Below are positions 37,193 to 46,293 of a DNA stretch of 64,000 bases, in pieces. The position numbers were made by a program, and so were the translations under genes. Under the pieces are notes generated by a model. The model made no database searches, was not told the origin of the DNA, and worked only from the letters and a program-made list of their open reading frames with translations. Origin of the DNA: Methylococcaceae bacterium TMED69 (GTDB lineage Bacteria > Pseudomonadota > Gammaproteobacteria > Ga0077536); the NCBI GenBank assembly GCA_002170535.1, contig NHDW01000009.1, positions 7,021 to 71,020 on the forward strand. The letters are read 5' to 3'. Numbering within the stretch: the stretch's first letter is position 1; every line of letters starts with the position of its first letter.

Positions 37193-38380
37193 CTACTTCA
37201 TTTCTTTTAAAGCCCAACAGCCGCTTTCCATTTGAACTATGATACCTTGCACGGGATGTTCAAAATTCTCACCAGGCAATTGATGAATCACAACATAACC
37301 GTCTTTCCTTAATTGATTCACAAGTTTATGCAATTCATCGCTGTGCACTGAAGGAGCCAGAGCAATCTTTTCTCGTGAGCGGCCCACATTTAGTTTAGAA
37401 ATCCTTGACAGAGATTTTAAATCGGCGCTAAACCCAGTTCCAGGTCGGATGGTTCGGTCTCGAGGAGACATATAGTCATAGCGACCTCCCCAACAGAGTG
37501 GTCTTCCGAGACCCTCTATGTGGACTATAAAACTTGTAGAAGAATGATATTTATATCCTCTCAACTCCGAAAGGTCAATTTTGATATCCATCATCGGATT
37601 TGTTATCAGGAGTGACTCTGCAACATACTTAAGCCTAAGAATCCCTTCGAGCAAGCATGGCGACCCTCTAAATATCTTTTCCGCTTCAAGTAAAACGTCT
37701 AAGGACCCATTTAATTCTAGTAAGGCTTCAAATTTTGAACAAAATGACGGGGCAACTTTCCAGCTTGTTAACCTATGCTGCAAATCGGTTAAATCCCTTC
37801 TAAGTAATGCGTCTAAAATATCGTTTTCAGCTAATTCATCAACCAAAGCATCACGGCAGAGTCTTCTGAAAAGACCCATATCACTTAGCTCAATTACAGG
37901 ATCATCTATTCTTAAAACTTTGAGGAGATCATATAAAAGGTTTATTATCTGAACATCACCGGCCGGGCCTTCGTAACCAAAAAGCTCCGCACCTAATTGT
38001 ATAGGATTTCTAGAGCCTGGATAACGACTGGAATTGGCTTTCAGCACCGGTCCTACATAGCATAACCTGCTAATTTGCTGGTTAGTCATGAAAGATTCTA
38101 TTCTCGCTATTTGTGGAGTGATATCAGCTGGTATACCTACTGTTCTACCGGTTGACTGGTCCACCATTTTCATAGTGTTCAAATTAAGTTCCGGGTCCAT
38201 TCCCTGTAAAAGCGAATCTAGGTACTCTAAAATAGGTGGGTAAACTAATTTGTAACCCCAATTTTTCATGTGCGCAATCGCGTGAAATCTACAAACTTCG
38301 AGTTTGTCTGCCTCGGCAGGGAGAAGATCGTCTATCCCCTCTGGTAAAGTCCATATAGATTGGCTCTTCGTTATTGACAT
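37193..38380 (-). CDS. hisZ: ATP phosphoribosyltransferase regulatory subunit
   Basis: A 395-residue HisRS-like protein lacking tRNA charging function, which assembles with short-form HisG in histidine synthesis. The class II core is visible: PEGIDDLLPAEADKLE at the start, LVYPPILEYLDSLLQG, MVDQSTGRTVGIPADITPQIAR, LCYVGPVLK and the late GRPLCWGGRYDYM. The C-terminal anticodon-binding domain is absent, as expected for HisZ. Its place between hflC and purA is conserved in many gammaproteobacteria. hisG itself is not in the window. Confidence 0.93.
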   Translation of the reverse strand: MSITKSQSIWTLPEGIDDLLPAEADKLEVCRFHAIAHMKNWGYKLVYPPILEYLDSLLQGMDPELNLNTMKMVDQSTGRTVGIPADITPQIARIESFMTNQQISRLCYVGPVLKANSSRYPGSRNPIQLGAELFGYEGPAGDVQIINLLYDLLKVLRIDDPVIELSDMGLFRRLCRDALVDELAENDILDALLRRDLTDLQHRLTSWKVAPSFCSKFEALLELNGSLDVLLEAEKIFRGSPCLLEGILRLKYVAESLLITNPMMDIKIDLSELRGYKYHSSTSFIVHIEGLGRPLCWGGRYDYMSPRDRTIRPGTGFSADLKSLSRISKLNVGRSREKIALAPSVHSDELHKLVNQLRKDGYVVIHQLPGENFEHPVQGIIVQMESGCWALKEMK

Positions 38381-38401
38381 TACTTTGTTTTGCTAGCCCA
38401 A

Positions 38402-39268
38402 CTACTTTACCTGACCATCTGGATTGCCAAAGAATTTAAAAAAGTCGGAATCTGGCTTTAATAATAGAACATCATTATTATTGCCAAAACTCGCCTTATA
38501 AGCATTCAAGCTTCTATAAAAATCATAGAATTCCGAATTTTTGTTGTAGGCTTTAGCATAAATTTCCGACGACTTCGCGTCTCCCGCTCCTCTCATTTCT
38601 TCAGCATCCTTATAGGCCGCCGCTGAAATAACAATGCGTTGCCGATCTGCATCAGCCGTAATTGTAATTGCCTCTTTTTCTCCCCTAGCCCTAAACTCTC
38701 TAGCAACTCTAGCTCGTTCTGACCTCATCCTTTCGTAGACGTTAGCACTAACCTCAACCGGTAGATCGATTTTTTTTAGTCTTAGATCAAGAATCTCCAT
38801 TCCGAGATCTGCCGCTCTCTCATTTGCTGTCCTAGTAACAACTTCCATGATTTTACCGCGCTCACCGCTTACGACTTCCTGCACTGTTCTTTTACCAAAT
38901 TCACTTCTTAAACTATCGTTTATTTTTTGATAAACTAAAAGTCCGGCTCTTCGAATGTCCCCATCTGTGGACTTAAAGAACTGTTCAACGTTTTGGATCC
39001 GCCACCTAGCAAAAGAATCCACGATGACGTCTTTTTTCTCTCCAGTAAGAAAGCGTTGCGGCTCAGCATCGAGTGTCTGTAACCGCTTATCAAATTTTTT
39101 GACATTCTGTACTCCAGGTATTAAAAAATGCAAACCAGGCTTAAAATCAGAACGTTCAATCTTACCGATCTGAAAAAGAATAGCTGATTGATATTCATAA
39201 ACTCTGAAAGTCACGAGGTATAAAATTCCAACTATTATGGCAAATGTTAATGATATTTTTGTGACCAT
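38402..39268 (-). CDS. hflC: FtsH-modulating SPFH protein HflC
   Basis: A 288-residue membrane-anchored SPFH protein with one N-terminal segment (about 5-22) and the rest in the periplasm. The band-7 domain (20-190) has VRYEYQSAILFQIGKIER-like opening and EMRGAGDAKSSEIYAKAY near the C-terminus, typical of HflC. With HflK it forms the large cage around FtsH and limits its degradation of membrane proteins. It follows hflK by 26 bases and precedes hisZ by 21. Confidence 0.94.
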   Translation of the reverse strand: MVTKISLTFAIIVGILYLVTFRVYEYQSAILFQIGKIERSDFKPGLHFLIPGVQNVKKFDKRLQTLDAEPQRFLTGEKKDVIVDSFARWRIQNVEQFFKSTDGDIRRAGLLVYQKINDSLRSEFGKRTVQEVVSGERGKIMEVVTRTANERAADLGMEILDLRLKKIDLPVEVSANVYERMRSERARVAREFRARGEKEAITITADADRQRIVISAAAYKDAEEMRGAGDAKSSEIYAKAYNKNSEFYDFYRSLNAYKASFGNNNDVLLLKPDSDFFKFFGNPDGQVK

Positions 39269-39294
39269 TTATTTTCTCTTTTTGATTCAAATTA

Positions 39295-40434
39295 TTATCT
39301 TGTTGCTCTATCTCTATCCCAGCGCTGACCATCAACCGAATCGTCCCTTTGATTTAAGTTGCTGATATCGCTTCCGTCTCTGTCTGACCCTCTTTGTCTT
39401 GCCCCTGACCCACCGCGCTCTACTAGCTTATCTATTGGGAGATACATTAAGCTAGAGCCACTTTCATTATCCAATATTACTTTGTTCGTTTTCGACAAAA
39501 CTGACTCAATTGCTTCGATGTATAATCTTTTTCTAGTTACCTCAGGTGCCTTACTATATTCTTTGTAAAGTTGATCGAATCGACTCGCCTCACCTTCCGC
39601 CTGAGCAATGACTTTATCCCGATAACCTTCAGCTTCGAGCCTAATTCTTGCAGCTTCACCAGCTGCTTTTTCAACTACTTCGTTTCTGTAGGCTTCAGCT
39701 TCGTTAATTTTTCTTTGCTCATCTTCCCTCGCCTTTATCGCATCGTCAAAAGCGGCCTTAACTGCTTCTGGCGGTTTCGCTGGTTGCATATTTACACTGG
39801 TGACCTCAACACCTGATTCATAGACGTCCAGAATATCTTGGATAAGCGCCATCGCATCTGTGGCAATTTGCGCCCTCCCCTCTGTAATAACGTAAGTCAG
39901 AGTGCTCTGGCCTATTATATCTCTGATGGCTGACTCCGTGACTCGCCGTACAGAGACATCTGGGTCTGCGATCTTAAACAGATAATCGGTTGCCTCTTTA
40001 ATTCGATATTGCACAGCTAGCTCAACTTCCACAATATTCTCGTCCCCTGTTAACATCGACGATTGAGACGTTATAGTTTGAATACGTTCTACGTTTACTT
40101 TAATTACTTCTTCCACAGGCCTTGGTAATCTAACGTGAGGGCCTGGTTGCAAAGAAGTAACATATTTCCCAAACCTCATTACTACCCCTCTTTCTGCTGG
40201 ATCTATTCGATAAACCATCTCATATCCGAGCAACAAAACAAATAATATCCCCGCTATTAGTAATATTGGGCCTTTTGGCTCATCACCGCTTTTTTTAGAG
40301 CCGCTCCCGCCGCCGAAAATTTTCCCGAAGCCTTCTTGCATTTTTTTTACCACCTCGTCCAAGTCAGGTGGTCCTTGATTTCCGGGCCTGTTACCCCAAG
40401 GATCTTTTTCTTTATTATCTGGATTCCATGACAT
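39295..40434 (-). CDS. hflK: FtsH-modulating SPFH protein HflK
   Basis: A 379-residue HflK. The cytoplasmic N-terminus starts MSWNPDNKEKDPWGNR and is rich in Gly and Pro, with DLDEVVKKMQEGFGKIFGGG; a single membrane segment at about 54-72 follows, then the SPFH domain (from RIDPAERGVVMRFGKY) and a coiled coil with AEAYRNEVVEKAAGEA. The C-terminal tail is rich in Arg, Asp, Ser and Gly. It pairs with HflC, which is next on the strand. Confidence 0.95.
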   Translation of the reverse strand: MSWNPDNKEKDPWGNRPGNQGPPDLDEVVKKMQEGFGKIFGGGSGSKKSGDEPKGPILLIAGILFVLLLGYEMVYRIDPAERGVVMRFGKYVTSLQPGPHVRLPRPVEEVIKVNVERIQTITSQSSMLTGDENIVEVELAVQYRIKEATDYLFKIADPDVSVRRVTESAIRDIIGQSTLTYVITEGRAQIATDAMALIQDILDVYESGVEVTSVNMQPAKPPEAVKAAFDDAIKAREDEQRKINEAEAYRNEVVEKAAGEAARIRLEAEGYRDKVIAQAEGEASRFDQLYKEYSKAPEVTRKRLYIEAIESVLSKTNKVILDNESGSSLMYLPIDKLVERGGSGARQRGSDRDGSDISNLNQRDDSVDGQRWDRDRATR

Positions 40435-40464
40435 CTTTATTTTCCCATTTTTATCTTATTTACT

Positions 40465-41772
40465 CTAATTTTTTAATCCAATATTACCAACATCAAAATT
40501 CTCGTACGAGGACAGTTCATCGGTAGGTACCAAATCATAAATATCTTTATACTTAAGCATCAGTTGCTTATCAAACCGGTCAACCTCAAGCGTCAATACG
40601 ATGTCCCCATTAGTCCCAACGCTTTCATTCAAAACCACACCCCGCTCATAAAATACTGATCTTAGCTTTCCACCGGTGGCTCTTAGTCTAACAGTGATAC
40701 GGTTCTTGGCACCATAAAGATTTTTTACTATCGCCTTTTTAAGTGCCTTTATTCCCTCCTTTGTTGTAGCAGAGACCTCAACACGAACTGTTTTGTCTAG
40801 AGCCAGCGAATTTATTTTTATTGCCCCTTTTGCCAACAGATCGATTTTATTATACACCATTATCGTCGGTACATTATCTGCCCCGATCATCTTAAGGATT
40901 TTATCTACCTCATTAATTCTTTCATATAATTCCGGATCAGCAATATCTACAACATGCAGGATCAGCTGAGATTTAGTGGTCTCTTCTAGCGTTGCGGCGA
41001 AGGCTTCGATCAAAGTAGGGGGTAAATTTTCAATAAATCCAACAGTATCCGCCAAAAGCACGCGTTTATCGATACCAATTTCCATAGCTCTTATAGTAGG
41101 GTCCAGCGTAGCAAACATGAGGTCTTTTGCCTCAACTTCACTTTGGGTTAAAGCATTGAATAACGTAGATTTGCCTGCATTAGTATATCCGACCAGAGCC
41201 ACGGTAGGCAGACCTTTCTTTTTTCTAAGTCCGCCAGCAAGGCTCCTTCTTAATTTGATTTTTTTCAATCGACCAGTTAATTGCTTTATCCTTAAACCCA
41301 AGAGACGGCGATCTGTTTCCAGCTGAGTCTCACCCGGACCCCTCAATCCCAAACCACCTCTTTGTCTTTCGAGGTGGGTCCATTCACGAGTCAACTTGCT
41401 TTTTAAATAATCTAACTGAGCTAATTCAACTTGAACTCGACCTTCAAAAGAACGTGCTCTTTGCGCAAAAATATTTAGAATCAAACCGGTCCTGTCGATA
41501 ATCTGGCAACAAAGTTGTCTCTGAATATTGCGATGCTGGCTAGAGGATATATCTCTATTTATTATCAACAAAGACAAACTGTTAAGTGCAATTAGGTCTT
41601 TTAATTCTTGCAACTTTCCTGACCTAACATAAGTTCTTACATCTGGTTTATCCACTGCAGCAGAACAACTAAATTTTATTTGAAAATCAGCACTTCTAAC
41701 TAGTTCATAAAATTCATCTGGGTCATGGCGACGTCCCTTAAATGAAACAACCAATACACCCACCGTTTTCAA
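40465..41772 (-). CDS. hflX: Ribosome-associated GTPase HflX
   Basis: A 435-residue OBG-like GTPase that splits stalled ribosomes under stress. The N-terminal HflX domain includes VDKPDVRTYVRSGKLQEL and RTGLILNIFAQRARSFEG, then the linker helix WTHLERQRGGLGLRGPGE. The G domain has G1 VGYTNAGKST near 200, G2 DPTIRAMEI, G3 DTVGFIENLP, G4 NKID and G5 SATTKEG. Downstream of hfq by 63 bases as in E. coli. Confidence 0.95.
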   Translation of the reverse strand: MKTVGVLVVSFKGRRHDPDEFYELVRSADFQIKFSCSAAVDKPDVRTYVRSGKLQELKDLIALNSLSLLIINRDISSSQHRNIQRQLCCQIIDRTGLILNIFAQRARSFEGRVQVELAQLDYLKSKLTREWTHLERQRGGLGLRGPGETQLETDRRLLGLRIKQLTGRLKKIKLRRSLAGGLRKKKGLPTVALVGYTNAGKSTLFNALTQSEVEAKDLMFATLDPTIRAMEIGIDKRVLLADTVGFIENLPPTLIEAFAATLEETTKSQLILHVVDIADPELYERINEVDKILKMIGADNVPTIMVYNKIDLLAKGAIKINSLALDKTVRVEVSATTKEGIKALKKAIVKNLYGAKNRITVRLRATGGKLRSVFYERGVVLNESVGTNGDIVLTLEVDRFDKQLMLKYKDIYDLVPTDELSSYENFDVGNIGLKN

Positions 41773-41835
41773 TTTCTACCGCCTGAATCAGGGTAATTGC
41801 TTAGTTGGTTGTCGTGCCTTATTCTTATTGCGAAT

Positions 41836-42069
41836 TCAGTCAATGAGTTTCTGCTCTATTTTCACATTCGTACTTGGTACAACGGTGGAAATTGCATGCT
41901 TATACACCATTTGGTAAACGGAGCTTTTTAGGACGATAACAAATTGATCGAATGAATCGACTGTCCCTTGCAACTTAATTCCATTTACTAAAAAAATAGA
42001 GACCGGAATCTGCTCTTTCCTCAAAGTATTTAAAAAGGGCTCTTGCAAAGATTGATTTTTACTACTCAT
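41836..42069 (-). CDS. hfq: RNA chaperone Hfq
   Basis: A 77-residue Hfq with Sm1 ([18 protein letters not shown] and [22 protein letters not shown]) and Sm2 ([10 protein letters not shown]). Proximal-face residues QSLQDPF-type, distal-face residues and KHAIST of the U-binding pore are kept. The stretch before Sm2 reads [11 protein letters not shown] where KNTVSQMVYKH is common, adding a Tyr. The C-terminal tail is very short (about 11 residues), unlike E. coli. It lies between miaA and hflX, the classic order. Confidence 0.96.
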   Translation of the reverse strand: MSSKNQSLQEPFLNTLRKEQIPVSIFLVNGIKLQGTVDSFDQFVIVLKSSVYQMVYKHAISTVVPSTNVKIEQKLID

Positions 42070-42135
42070 AGCGTCTAGTTTAACTAATCAAGCTTCCATT
42101 AATTAATTAATTTGGGTCTAAAACTCCACAATTCT

Positions 42136-43056
42136 TTAATTCTTTAATTCTAACATTATTTTCGCGATCGCATCATTAATACGACCAGATTCTATCCAAA
42201 TGGTGTTTCTTTCCTTTTTAAACCATGTAATTTGACGTTTTGCTAGCTGTTTAGACTCCTGAATCGCTTCACTCCGCATTTCTGTGAAACTTAACACGCC
42301 CGTCAAATATTTTATCACCTGTAAATATCCTATCGCTCTTAGACCTGGGGAATTAATAACCTGAGGATTTCTCAAAAGTAAAGTTTTTACCTCATTTATT
42401 AGGCCGAATTCGAGCATCTTGTTAAATCTTTTTTCAATATTTTTATGGTGGATTTCCTTATTAGGCTCAAACACTACTAACTTTAAGGGGCGACTCACCA
42501 ATGGCTTTATCCGTTCTTTAGATCGAAATGAAGAAAGTGCTCTTCCCGTACTTTCGAACACCTCTAGTCCCCTCATAATTCTCTGCTTATCGTGAGGATG
42601 CAGTGCAGAAGCAAGTTTAGGGTCTATTTTTCTCAATTTCTCATAGAGATAAGGCAGACCCTTATCCTTTAATTCTAACTCGATTTTTTCCCTGAATTGA
42701 CCACCAATCATAGGGACGAATGAAAACCCATGCTCAATTGCTCGAAAATAAAGACCAGTCCCACCAACAAAAAAAGGAACTTGGCCGATATTTTTTTTTT
42801 GACCTAACACAGACGCACAATCATTATAGAATTTAACTGCGGAATAGCTTTCATCAAGCTCTAATTTATCTATTAAAAAATATTCTATTCTCTTTTTTTG
42901 GAAAGGAGTCGGTTTTGCACTACCAATGAATAAATTTTTATAAATTTGAACCGAATCAACGTTAATTGCGAGCAAGGGTTCATTAAATTTTAAATTACTT
43001 AATAATTCGGTCTTACCAACACCAGTAGGCCCCATAATGAATACTGAATCATACAT
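42136..43056 (-). CDS. miaA: tRNA dimethylallyltransferase
   Basis: A 306-residue MiaA that adds dimethylallyl to A37 of tRNAs reading UNN codons. P-loop MGPTGVGKTELL at 9-20, the DSVQIYKN block, FLIDKLELDESYSAVKFYND, VGGTGLYFRAIEHG, the HPHDKQRIMRGLEVFESTG region and QLAKRQITWFKKE near the C-terminus are all present. It starts 9 bases after the amidase gene. In most gammaproteobacteria mutL lies between these two genes; here there is no room for it. Confidence 0.96.
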   Translation of the reverse strand: MYDSVFIMGPTGVGKTELLSNLKFNEPLLAINVDSVQIYKNLFIGSAKPTPFQKKRIEYFLIDKLELDESYSAVKFYNDCASVLGQKKNIGQVPFFVGGTGLYFRAIEHGFSFVPMIGGQFREKIELELKDKGLPYLYEKLRKIDPKLASALHPHDKQRIMRGLEVFESTGRALSSFRSKERIKPLVSRPLKLVVFEPNKEIHHKNIEKRFNKMLEFGLINEVKTLLLRNPQVINSPGLRAIGYLQVIKYLTGVLSFTEMRSEAIQESKQLAKRQITWFKKERNTIWIESGRINDAIAKIMLELKN

Positions 43057-43065
43057 TTGCGTTTT

Positions 43066-44334
43066 CTAATTTTTATTTGGAATTTTCAATAAATCCCCCT
43101 TCTGAATTATGTCGCTTTTTAATTCATTAAATTGGATCAATTCCTCTAAGTCAACGTCAAATTGATGAGCAATTTCTGAAAGTGTGTCACCGATTATTAC
43201 TATATGCGTCCGGCCCTCACTATTCAAAAAATACTTTAGTCCAAAATAATCGCAGACGCCACGATAAATCCAACTGGCAATTTTTATTTGGGTACGAGGT
43301 TCACTTAATCTCTTCTCTTCAATAGGGTTTGAGATAAAAGCTGTTTCTATTAGAACCGAAGGAATATCCAACGCTTTTAAAACCATGAATCCCGCATATT
43401 GCACGAAAGGTTGATGGACGGGTCCATAATTACTTAATTGTTTAATTATGCTATCAGCGACCTTTATACTTTCATCTATCGTGGCTCTCTGGGATAGATC
43501 TACTAAAGTTTCCCACAAGTTTTCGTCTTTTTTTTCTCTTTTTATCGAGCCAATGAAATCACTTTCGTTTGACTTATTTGCCAGCATTCGGGCTATCTCA
43601 CTACTAGCTCCATGCTGAGAAAGCACATAAACTGATGAACCTCTTGCTTGTCGATTTTTAATTGCATCAGCATGAACCGACAAAAACAAGTCAGCATTTG
43701 ACTCTCTGGCAACCCTAACTCTTTGTCTAAGTCGTATTTTACTGTCATCTTTACGGGACAATATTGCTTTCATCTGAGGATGGCCATTAATATAATCAGC
43801 TAGGTAATAAGAAACAGCTAGTGTGATATCTTTCTCCAACACACCAGTTGGCCCAACCGCGCCGCTGTCAATACCGCCGTGTCCTGCGTCAACAACCACT
43901 TTAAATATAGAGTTAACATTTGGACTCGAATTGACTGCGAAAGTGCCTTCTTTAACTTTTAAGCGGAAAGTGAGCTTTGTCGCACTCTCCCTCTCGAGAG
44001 TAAGTTTTGAAGGATCAACGGTTAGCTCGAGAACAACACGTAACAAATCAGGATTGCGGAAACCGTGCCTCATCACTTTTACTATTCCGGCCTTATCAGA
44101 AAGTTTAGCGCTAAATCCATGAAAGTCCAATGATTTAATATCAAGAACTAGTCGAGAGGGTTTTTGTAAAAAAAAAGAAGATACATCATCCAAATCATCC
44201 CCGTTAAGGGTAACAACCGAAAAAGATTCGTAATTATTAACTTCGACCTTCAGAGCTGCGGAAACATTAGCAGGAATCCAAAGCTCATTAAAAACTATTA
44301 TCAGAGTTATGCAACATTTAATATATTTAATAAT
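43066..44334 (-). CDS. amiB: Periplasmic N-acetylmuramoyl-L-alanine amidase with AMIN and LysM domains; probable ATT start
   Basis: The only conventional start in this frame is TTG at 44193 (375 residues), but that cuts off the signal peptide and part of the AMIN domain. The frame continues upstream to ATT codons at 44334 and 44331, 6 and 9 bases behind a perfect GGAGGT at 44341-44346; from there the product begins IKYIKCCITLIIVFNELW with a cleavable-looking ANVSA-ALK site. The AMIN domain (to about residue 135) is followed by a zinc amidase_3 domain with VVDAGHGGIDSGAVGPTG, FLSVHADA and ETAFISNPIEE, and a C-terminal LysM (IIGDTLSEIAHQF). It cleaves septal peptidoglycan during cell separation. 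tsaE precedes it by 19 bases. Confidence 0.85.
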   Translation of the reverse strand: MIKYIKCCITLIIVFNELWIPANVSAALKVEVNNYESFSVVTLNGDDLDDVSSFFLQKPSRLVLDIKSLDFHGFSAKLSDKAGIVKVMRHGFRNPDLLRVVLELTVDPSKLTLERESATKLTFRLKVKEGTFAVNSSPNVNSIFKVVVDAGHGGIDSGAVGPTGVLEKDITLAVSYYLADYINGHPQMKAILSRKDDSKIRLRQRVRVARESNADLFLSVHADAIKNRQARGSSVYVLSQHGASSEIARMLANKSNESDFIGSIKREKKDENLWETLVDLSQRATIDESIKVADSIIKQLSNYGPVHQPFVQYAGFMVLKALDIPSVLIETAFISNPIEEKRLSEPRTQIKIASWIYRGVCDYFGLKYFLNSEGRTHIVIIGDTLSEIAHQFDVDLEELIQFNELKSDIIQKGDLLKIPNKN

Positions 44335-44340
44335 ATAAAC

Positions 44341-44346
44341 ACCTCC
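44341..44346 (-). promoter_or_regulatory. Shine-Dalgarno before a putative ATT start codon
   Basis: GGAGGT on the minus strand, between the tsaE stop (44354) and two in-frame ATT codons at 44334 and 44331. No ATG, GTG or TTG follows in frame until TTG 44193, which is inside the predicted mature protein. The perfect site and the signal peptide encoded right after it argue for initiation at ATT. Confidence 0.6.
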
Positions 44347-44353
44347 GAACGCT

Positions 44354-44806
44354 TTAAACTGTCAAAGCTTGAACTAATCTTCTGCCCTCTTGCGTGTGCG
44401 CTTCGATTACTGCAACACGCCCACTATCGCTCACTTTAAACGTAATATTCAAATCAATTTTTGAAATAAAGGTTAATTCGAATTTAGGCCACTCTATTAA
44501 ATAAGTGGTTCTATTTCTCGAGTTTGCATCAAGCCCAAGATAATTTAATTCATCGACATCATTTAATCGAAACAAGTCTATATGAAATAAATCGTATGAC
44601 TCAAATTCATAATATTCAATCAACGTAAAGGTCGGGCTTTTAACGGGCCCTCTATAATTAAGCGATTGTAGAAAGCCTCTAGCAAACGTCGTTTTTCCTG
44701 ACCCTATCTGCCCCTCTAATGTGATGGAAGCGCCAGGGGTGTGAGCTGCGCCAATCAGTGCTCCAAGTCTCTGTGTTTCCAACTCATTCCTTAAAATTTT
44801 TACCAT
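44354..44806 (-). CDS. tsaE: tRNA threonylcarbamoyladenosine biosynthesis ATPase TsaE
   Basis: A 150-residue P-loop ATPase needed with TsaB, TsaC and TsaD for t6A37 in ANN-decoding tRNAs. It has LEGQIGSGKTTFARGFLQSL (Walker A near 31-40), VKSPTFTLIEYYE, the HIDLFRL motif and LIEWPKF. The ATG is directly preceded by an in-frame TAG, so the start is fixed. It lies between nnr and the amidase, as in E. coli. Confidence 0.95.
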   Translation of the reverse strand: MVKILRNELETQRLGALIGAAHTPGASITLEGQIGSGKTTFARGFLQSLNYRGPVKSPTFTLIEYYEFESYDLFHIDLFRLNDVDELNYLGLDANSRNRTTYLIEWPKFELTFISKIDLNITFKVSDSGRVAVIEAHTQEGRRLVQALTV

Positions 44807-44820
44807 CTAATTTACCATTC

Positions 44821-46287
44821 TCACCTTAACAGATCCCGAATGATCGGCAATAAATCACTAGGCACCATTCCCCTCAAGCCATCATCTTTAGCTTTATCAG
44901 CAGCTCGGTTATGGATGCTCGCACCTAGAGCAGCAGCCTCAAATACTGTTACGCCTTGCCCGACAAGTGAAACGATTATACCCGTGAGTAGATCGCCCAT
45001 CCCACCAGTGGCCATGCCACAATTTCCGCCAGCAATAACTCTAGTGGTTCTCCCCATTCCAGCTACAACAGTTCCCGGTCCTTTCAGCAGACAAACTCCT
45101 CCAAAAGTTTCCGCTATCCTCTCAGCAGAGGAAAATCTATCAGATTCTATTTGGATATCGGTAACCCCTAATAACCTTCCCGCCTCCTTAGCATGGGGGG
45201 TTAAAATGCGGCAATCATTACAATTCGGTTGCTCAGCAAGAAGGTTCAAAGCATCTGCATCGAAAACCATAGGTTTATTAGATTTCAATATTTTTTCATA
45301 CATCTGTCGGCTCCAAGTTGAGAGACCTAGACCAGGGCCGATTCCAATAACAGATGCGCGATCAAGAATTTTATCCATATCTTTGGCATCTTTAATTTTA
45401 TGAAGCATAATTTCTGGCTGACTGCTAATCAAACCCTCTGAGTTTGAAAAATGAGTCGCAAGCGAAACCAAACCGGAACCAGTCCTCAATGCTGCCTGAG
45501 CGGCAAGTAACGACGCGCCGGCAAAGCCAGGCGCCCCGCCAACGATCAAACAATGGCCAAAATCGACCTTGCTTGAGTAGTCTTGTCTGGCTGGAAACAG
45601 ATACCTCAAGCTTTCCAGATCCTCAAGTTTTGACGAATGAAACCTTTTTAATTCATCCCGAACAACAAGAGATAGTTTATTAATCAACACTTTTCCAGAA
45701 TGGCTGCGTCCTTTACAGGTGAAAGTGCCCTGCTTTCCAGCAAAAAAGCTAATCGTCAAATGCGCCCTGAAGGCAATGGCTTCTATTTTTCCAGTTGATG
45801 GATCAACTCCTGTTGGCATATCAATGGCAACCTTTGGATTAGGCGTCTCATTGATTCTAGTTAAAGTATCTTCGACTTCTTGAGATAGGGACCGATTTGT
45901 TTCAATTCCGAATATTGCATCAACTATTATTGCTTCTCTCAGACTAAATTCTTTAAAAGATCGAATAGAGATGCCTGCTTCTTTGCACTCTTCAAATACC
46001 GATAAATGCAACGCTTTTTTTATAGCATTTTGATTCAATATATAAATCCTAACCGAACATCCAACACTCCTTGCATATTTCGCAATATTCAGTCCATCGG
46101 ACCCATTTTTATCTGGCCCGCAAAAAATATCAAAACTGTTGTAGCCAGGAAACTCCTCAGAAATAGTTCTAAACGCACTTGACCCAACAGCGGCCATCAA
46201 CGCGCTTTCGGTTAACCTGAATTTTTTTATAAGGGCCTGGTCAAGTAACTTAGCAGAATGACCACAAACAAGTTCATCGTGCGACAT
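44821..46287 (-). CDS. nnr: Bifunctional NAD(P)H-hydrate epimerase / ADP-dependent dehydratase
   Basis: A 488-residue fusion repairing hydrated NAD(P)H. The N-terminal epimerase half (YjeF_N, 1-215) shows DIFCGPDKNGSDGLNIAKY, VDAIFGIETNRSL and AIDMPTGVDPSTG. The C-terminal ribokinase-like dehydratase half (from about 230) shows HCLIVGGAPGFAGASLLAA, IGPGLGLS, FDADALNLLA, LTPHAKEAGRLL and GNCGMATGGMGDLLTGI. In the epimerase nucleotide loop GPDKNGSDGL, Asp replaces the first Gly of the usual GPGNNGGDGL and Lys and Ser also differ. It follows orn and precedes tsaE by 14 bases. Confidence 0.94.
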   Translation of the reverse strand: MSHDELVCGHSAKLLDQALIKKFRLTESALMAAVGSSAFRTISEEFPGYNSFDIFCGPDKNGSDGLNIAKYARSVGCSVRIYILNQNAIKKALHLSVFEECKEAGISIRSFKEFSLREAIIVDAIFGIETNRSLSQEVEDTLTRINETPNPKVAIDMPTGVDPSTGKIEAIAFRAHLTISFFAGKQGTFTCKGRSHSGKVLINKLSLVVRDELKRFHSSKLEDLESLRYLFPARQDYSSKVDFGHCLIVGGAPGFAGASLLAAQAALRTGSGLVSLATHFSNSEGLISSQPEIMLHKIKDAKDMDKILDRASVIGIGPGLGLSTWSRQMYEKILKSNKPMVFDADALNLLAEQPNCNDCRILTPHAKEAGRLLGVTDIQIESDRFSSAERIAETFGGVCLLKGPGTVVAGMGRTTRVIAGGNCGMATGGMGDLLTGIIVSLVGQGVTVFEAAALGASIHNRAADKAKDDGLRGMVPSDLLPIIRDLLR

Positions 46288-46293
46288 TTATAA

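Noticed and set aside
37193-38380. Histidyl-tRNA synthetase instead of HisZ
   Set aside because: The C-terminal anticodon-binding domain is absent and the position between hflC and purA is that of hisZ.
44840-45403. 187-residue open frame antisense to nnr
   Set aside because: It is rich in Ser, Pro and Ala as expected for the complement of a conserved gene; the NNR domains on the other strand are complete.
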